From CAWKDG01 sp963848355 (lineage in GTDB: Bacteria > Actinomycetota > Acidimicrobiia > Acidimicrobiales > UBA8190): a stretch of DNA of 64,000 nt. The stretch's first letter is position 1, and every line of letters begins with the position of its first letter. The stretch lies in the NCBI GenBank assembly GCA_963848355.1, contig CAWKDG010000001.1, forward strand, positions 868,001-932,000, in the 5' to 3' direction. Positions 61,773 to 64,000 of this stretch are shown one piece after another. Made by a program: the position numbers and the translations under genes. The notes below the pieces were generated by a model. It was not told where the DNA came from, did not search any database, and saw nothing but the letters and a program-made list of their open reading frames with translations.

Positions 61773-63605
61773 ATGCGCACACGCGACGATCTGCGCAACG
61801 TGGCGATCGTGGCCCACGTTGACCACGGCAAGACCACGTTGGTCGACGGAATGCTCCGTCAGACAGGAGCCTTCAGAGCGGACAAGGAGCTCACCGACCG
61901 CGTTCTCGACTCGGGCGACCTCGAACGCGAAAAAGGCATCACCATCCTGGCCAAGCACACGGCCGTGCAGTACGGACCGACCAAGATCACCATCGTCGAC
62001 ACCCCCGGACACGCCGACTTCGGAGGTGAGGTGGAGCGGGGCCTGGCCATGGTCGACGGCGTACTCCTGCTCGTCGACGCCTCCGAGGGCCCCCTGCCGC
62101 AGACGCGTTTCGTCCTGCGCAAGACGCTCGAGGCCCGGCTCCCCGTCATCCTGGTGGTGAACAAGGTGGACCGAGCCGACGCCCGTATCACCGAGGTCGT
62201 CCACGAGGTGGAGGACCTCTTCCTCGACCTCGACGCCGACGAGCACCAGGTCGGATTCCCCGTCCTCTACGCCAATGCCCGCGCCGGCTGGGCCAGCAAC
62301 GATCCCGACACCGTCGGCACCGATCTCGTTCCCCTCTTCGATGCCATCGTCGGTAACGTCCCGGCTCCTGTCTACGACCCTGATCACCCTCTCCAGGCTC
62401 TGGTCACCAACCTCGACGCCTCCCCCTACGTGGGCCGACTGGCCATCTGTCGCGTCCATCACGGGACGCTGCGCCGCGGCGACACGGTGGCATGGTGCCG
62501 GGTCGACGGATCCGTCGAACGGGCCAAGGTGACCGAGCTCTACGCCTCGCGGGCGCTCGAACGCGTCGACATCGAGGAAGCGGGGCCGGGAGAGATCGTG
62601 GCGGTGGCCGGTTTTCCCGAGGTCACCATCGGCGAGACCCTGGCCGACGCCGACGACCCGGTGCCGCTCCCCGCCATCCTGGTGGACGAACCCAGCCTGT
62701 CCATGACGATCGGCATCAATTCGGCACCGCTCTCGGGCACCGACGGCACCAAGCTCACGGCCCGACTGGTGAAGGGGCGCCTCGACACGGAGCTGATCGG
62801 CAACGTCTCGCTGCGCGTCTCGTCCACCGAGCGCCCCGACACGTGGGAGGTGCAGGGTCGCGGCGAGCTCCAGCTGGCTGTTCTCGTCGAGACCATGCGC
62901 CGCGAGGGTTTCGAGCTCACCGTGGGCAAGCCCCAGGTGGTGACCCGAGTGATGGACGGCGCCGTCCATGAGCCCATGGAACGCGTCGCCATCGACGTGC
63001 CCGACGACTACCTGGGAGTGGTCACGCAGCTCCTCGCCCTGCGCCACGGGCGTCTGGCCGAGGTGGTCAACCACGGCACGGGGTGGGTTCGCATGGACTA
63101 CCGCGTGCCGGCGCGGGGCCTCGTCGGCTTCCGCACCGAATTCCTGATCGAGACGCGTGGGACCGGCGTCCTGCACCATGTCTTCGACGGATGGGAGCCA
63201 TGGCACGGCGAGCTGCGCACCCGCCGCAACGGGTCGATGGTGGCCGACCGCCGTGGCGCGTCGACGACCTACGCGCTGATGGCGTTGCAGGAACGCGGGA
63301 CCATGCTGATCGGGCCCGGCACCGAGGTCTACGAAGGCATGATCGTGGGGGAGAATTCGCGGGCCGACGAGATGGACGTCAATCCCACCAAGGAGAAGAA
63401 GCTCACCAACGTCAGGTCGTCGACGGCCGACGAGCTGGAGCGCCTCACCCCCCATCTCCAGCTCTCCCTCGAGCAAGCTCTCGAATTCATCGCCGAGGAC
63501 GAATGTGTCGAGGTCACCCCGAAGGCCGTGCGTCTGCGCAAGGCCGTCCTCGACCAGGCCACCCGGGGCCGGGCGCACAGCCGGGCGCGACGCGACGCTC
63601 GCTGA
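61773..63605 (+). CDS. typA: Ribosome-associated GTPase TypA/BipA
   Basis: 610 residues. G domain: NVAIVAHVDHGKTTLVDGML (G1), DREKG-type switch LEREKGITILAKHTAVQ, VDTPGHADFGGEVERGLAM (G3) and VVNKVDRADARI (G4). The C-terminal domain has RGLVGFRTEFLIETRGTG, typical of TypA. It helps ribosome assembly and stress responses. ATG 61773 has GGAGAGG five bases upstream. Confidence 0.96.
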   Translation: MRTRDDLRNVAIVAHVDHGKTTLVDGMLRQTGAFRADKELTDRVLDSGDLEREKGITILAKHTAVQYGPTKITIVDTPGHADFGGEVERGLAMVDGVLLLVDASEGPLPQTRFVLRKTLEARLPVILVVNKVDRADARITEVVHEVEDLFLDLDADEHQVGFPVLYANARAGWASNDPDTVGTDLVPLFDAIVGNVPAPVYDPDHPLQALVTNLDASPYVGRLAICRVHHGTLRRGDTVAWCRVDGSVERAKVTELYASRALERVDIEEAGPGEIVAVAGFPEVTIGETLADADDPVPLPAILVDEPSLSMTIGINSAPLSGTDGTKLTARLVKGRLDTELIGNVSLRVSSTERPDTWEVQGRGELQLAVLVETMRREGFELTVGKPQVVTRVMDGAVHEPMERVAIDVPDDYLGVVTQLLALRHGRLAEVVNHGTGWVRMDYRVPARGLVGFRTEFLIETRGTGVLHHVFDGWEPWHGELRTRRNGSMVADRRGASTTYALMALQERGTMLIGPGTEVYEGMIVGENSRADEMDVNPTKEKKLTNVRSSTADELERLTPHLQLSLEQALEFIAEDECVEVTPKAVRLRKAVLDQATRGRAHSRARRDAR

Positions 63606-63792
63606 CCGCCCCCCGGCGACAACGCCGGAGATCGTGAACGGCGTCACGAATGACCCGTCGGCCGGGCCCCGCCGTTGGAGCGCTCCGCGCCGTACAGTGG
63701 GGGGAGGCGCCGTCAGGCGCCGTCCGCACCGACCGCGCAACCAGAGGACCTGCCGCCAAGACACGAGACGTTTCCCGAGGAGGACCAGACCA

Positions 63793-64000
63793 GTGCGCAT
63801 CTCGACCCTGCTTGCCAACAAGGGATCCGCCGTCGCCACCATCAGGGGCGACGCCACGGTGGCCCAGGCCGTGGAGGAACTCAGCCGGCACCAGGTCGGT
63901 GCTCTCGTGGTGTCTGACGACGGGGAGACGATCGACGGCATCGTCTCCGAGCGCGACGTGGTCCGTAAGATGAACGAGCGAGGGCAGTCCGTGGTCGACG
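63793..64000 (+). CDS. CBS domain protein, 3' end outside the window
   Basis: 69 codons seen. GTG 63793 has CGAGGAGG upstream. The sequence TIRGDATVAQAVEELSRHQV then GALVVSDDGETIDGIVSERD is a CBS domain, which usually binds adenine nucleotides. The family of short paired-CBS proteins is the best guess. Confidence 0.85.
   Translation, partial: MRISTLLANKGSAVATIRGDATVAQAVEELSRHQVGALVVSDDGETIDGIVSERDVVRKMNERGQSVVD

Overview
The window is very GC-rich (about 70%), has short intergenic gaps, uses many GTG starts, and carries several actinobacterial markers. These are a short ORF matching ribosomal protein bS22, another resembling bL37, an HU protein with a long Lys/Ala tail, an F420 gene (cofC), an ImuA'-ImuB-DnaE2 mutasome behind a LexA-type box, and the gene order metG-tatD-(wall protein)-rsmA-ispE. 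I infer an Actinomycetota chromosome, perhaps of the class Acidimicrobiia; the class is a guess. No CRISPR array, prophage, rRNA or intact transposase was seen. One tRNA (Gln, anticodon TTG) is present.

Layout. 0-6 kb: glycan genes (a glycosyltransferase, two sulfotransferases, a GH38 mannosidase). 6-12.6 kb: class III adenylate cyclase, gpsA, cofC, a PIG-L deacetylase, a histone-like pair (HU plus a pure H1-like tail protein), a small unknown protein and a 2-hydroxyacid dehydrogenase. 12.7-20.6 kb: the most accessory-looking part. It holds an orphan VirD4-like ATPase, a relic of IS481-type ends, the DNA-damage mutagenesis operon imuA'-imuB-dnaE2, and two related small Cys-rich proteins of unknown function. 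20.6-24 kb: tRNA-Gln, a VOC protein, bS22, a sulfatase-fold hydrolase with an altered nucleophile site, and a paralogue of the first glycosyltransferase. 24-31.6 kb: a housekeeping run on the minus strand (ispE, rsmA, RlpA-like, tatD, metG, rsmI, DUF192, ychF). 31.7-37.1 kb: bL37-like ORF, GDPD, an unknown, a PfkB kinase and aminopeptidase N. 37-45 kb: a GDT1 transporter, a methyltransferase, a three-gene glycosyltransferase/methyltransferase/alpha-alpha-barrel operon, then a TM-less MgtE-N/CBS protein beside an unusual NRAMP-type transporter. 45-57.5 kb: lipid and general metabolism (two acyl-CoA dehydrogenases, MFS-MarR pair, NifU-like, thiolase-FabH-nucleotidyltransferase, GH20-like, CDF efflux, acylphosphatase, corrinoid-binding protein). 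57.5-64 kb: a small Cys/His protein, a bicupin, SRPBCC, a P450, PAP2, typA and the start of a CBS protein.

Two overall points matter. First, reading frames of clearly conserved genes are broken by single-base indels: rsmA, probably ispE, and a dense set between 36.7 and 43.7 kb (pepN, alpha-alpha barrel, methyltransferase, GT4, MgtE-N, NRAMP). Both sides of each break keep good family sequence, so I favour sequence or assembly error over gene decay. Second, many genes have a TANNNT hexamer only 6-10 bases before the start codon, which suggests wide use of leaderless transcripts.

The most interesting candidates are: the SOS-boxed mutasome with the two small HRDG-x-VAYC proteins beside it; the NRAMP-like transporter that lacks the usual metal-binding Met-Pro-His and is paired with an MgtE-N/CBS protein and a 28-codon upstream ORF; the two-gene HU/H1 tail system with a 104-bp exact internal repeat; and the split set of glycan-sulfation genes with duplicated glycosyltransferases.
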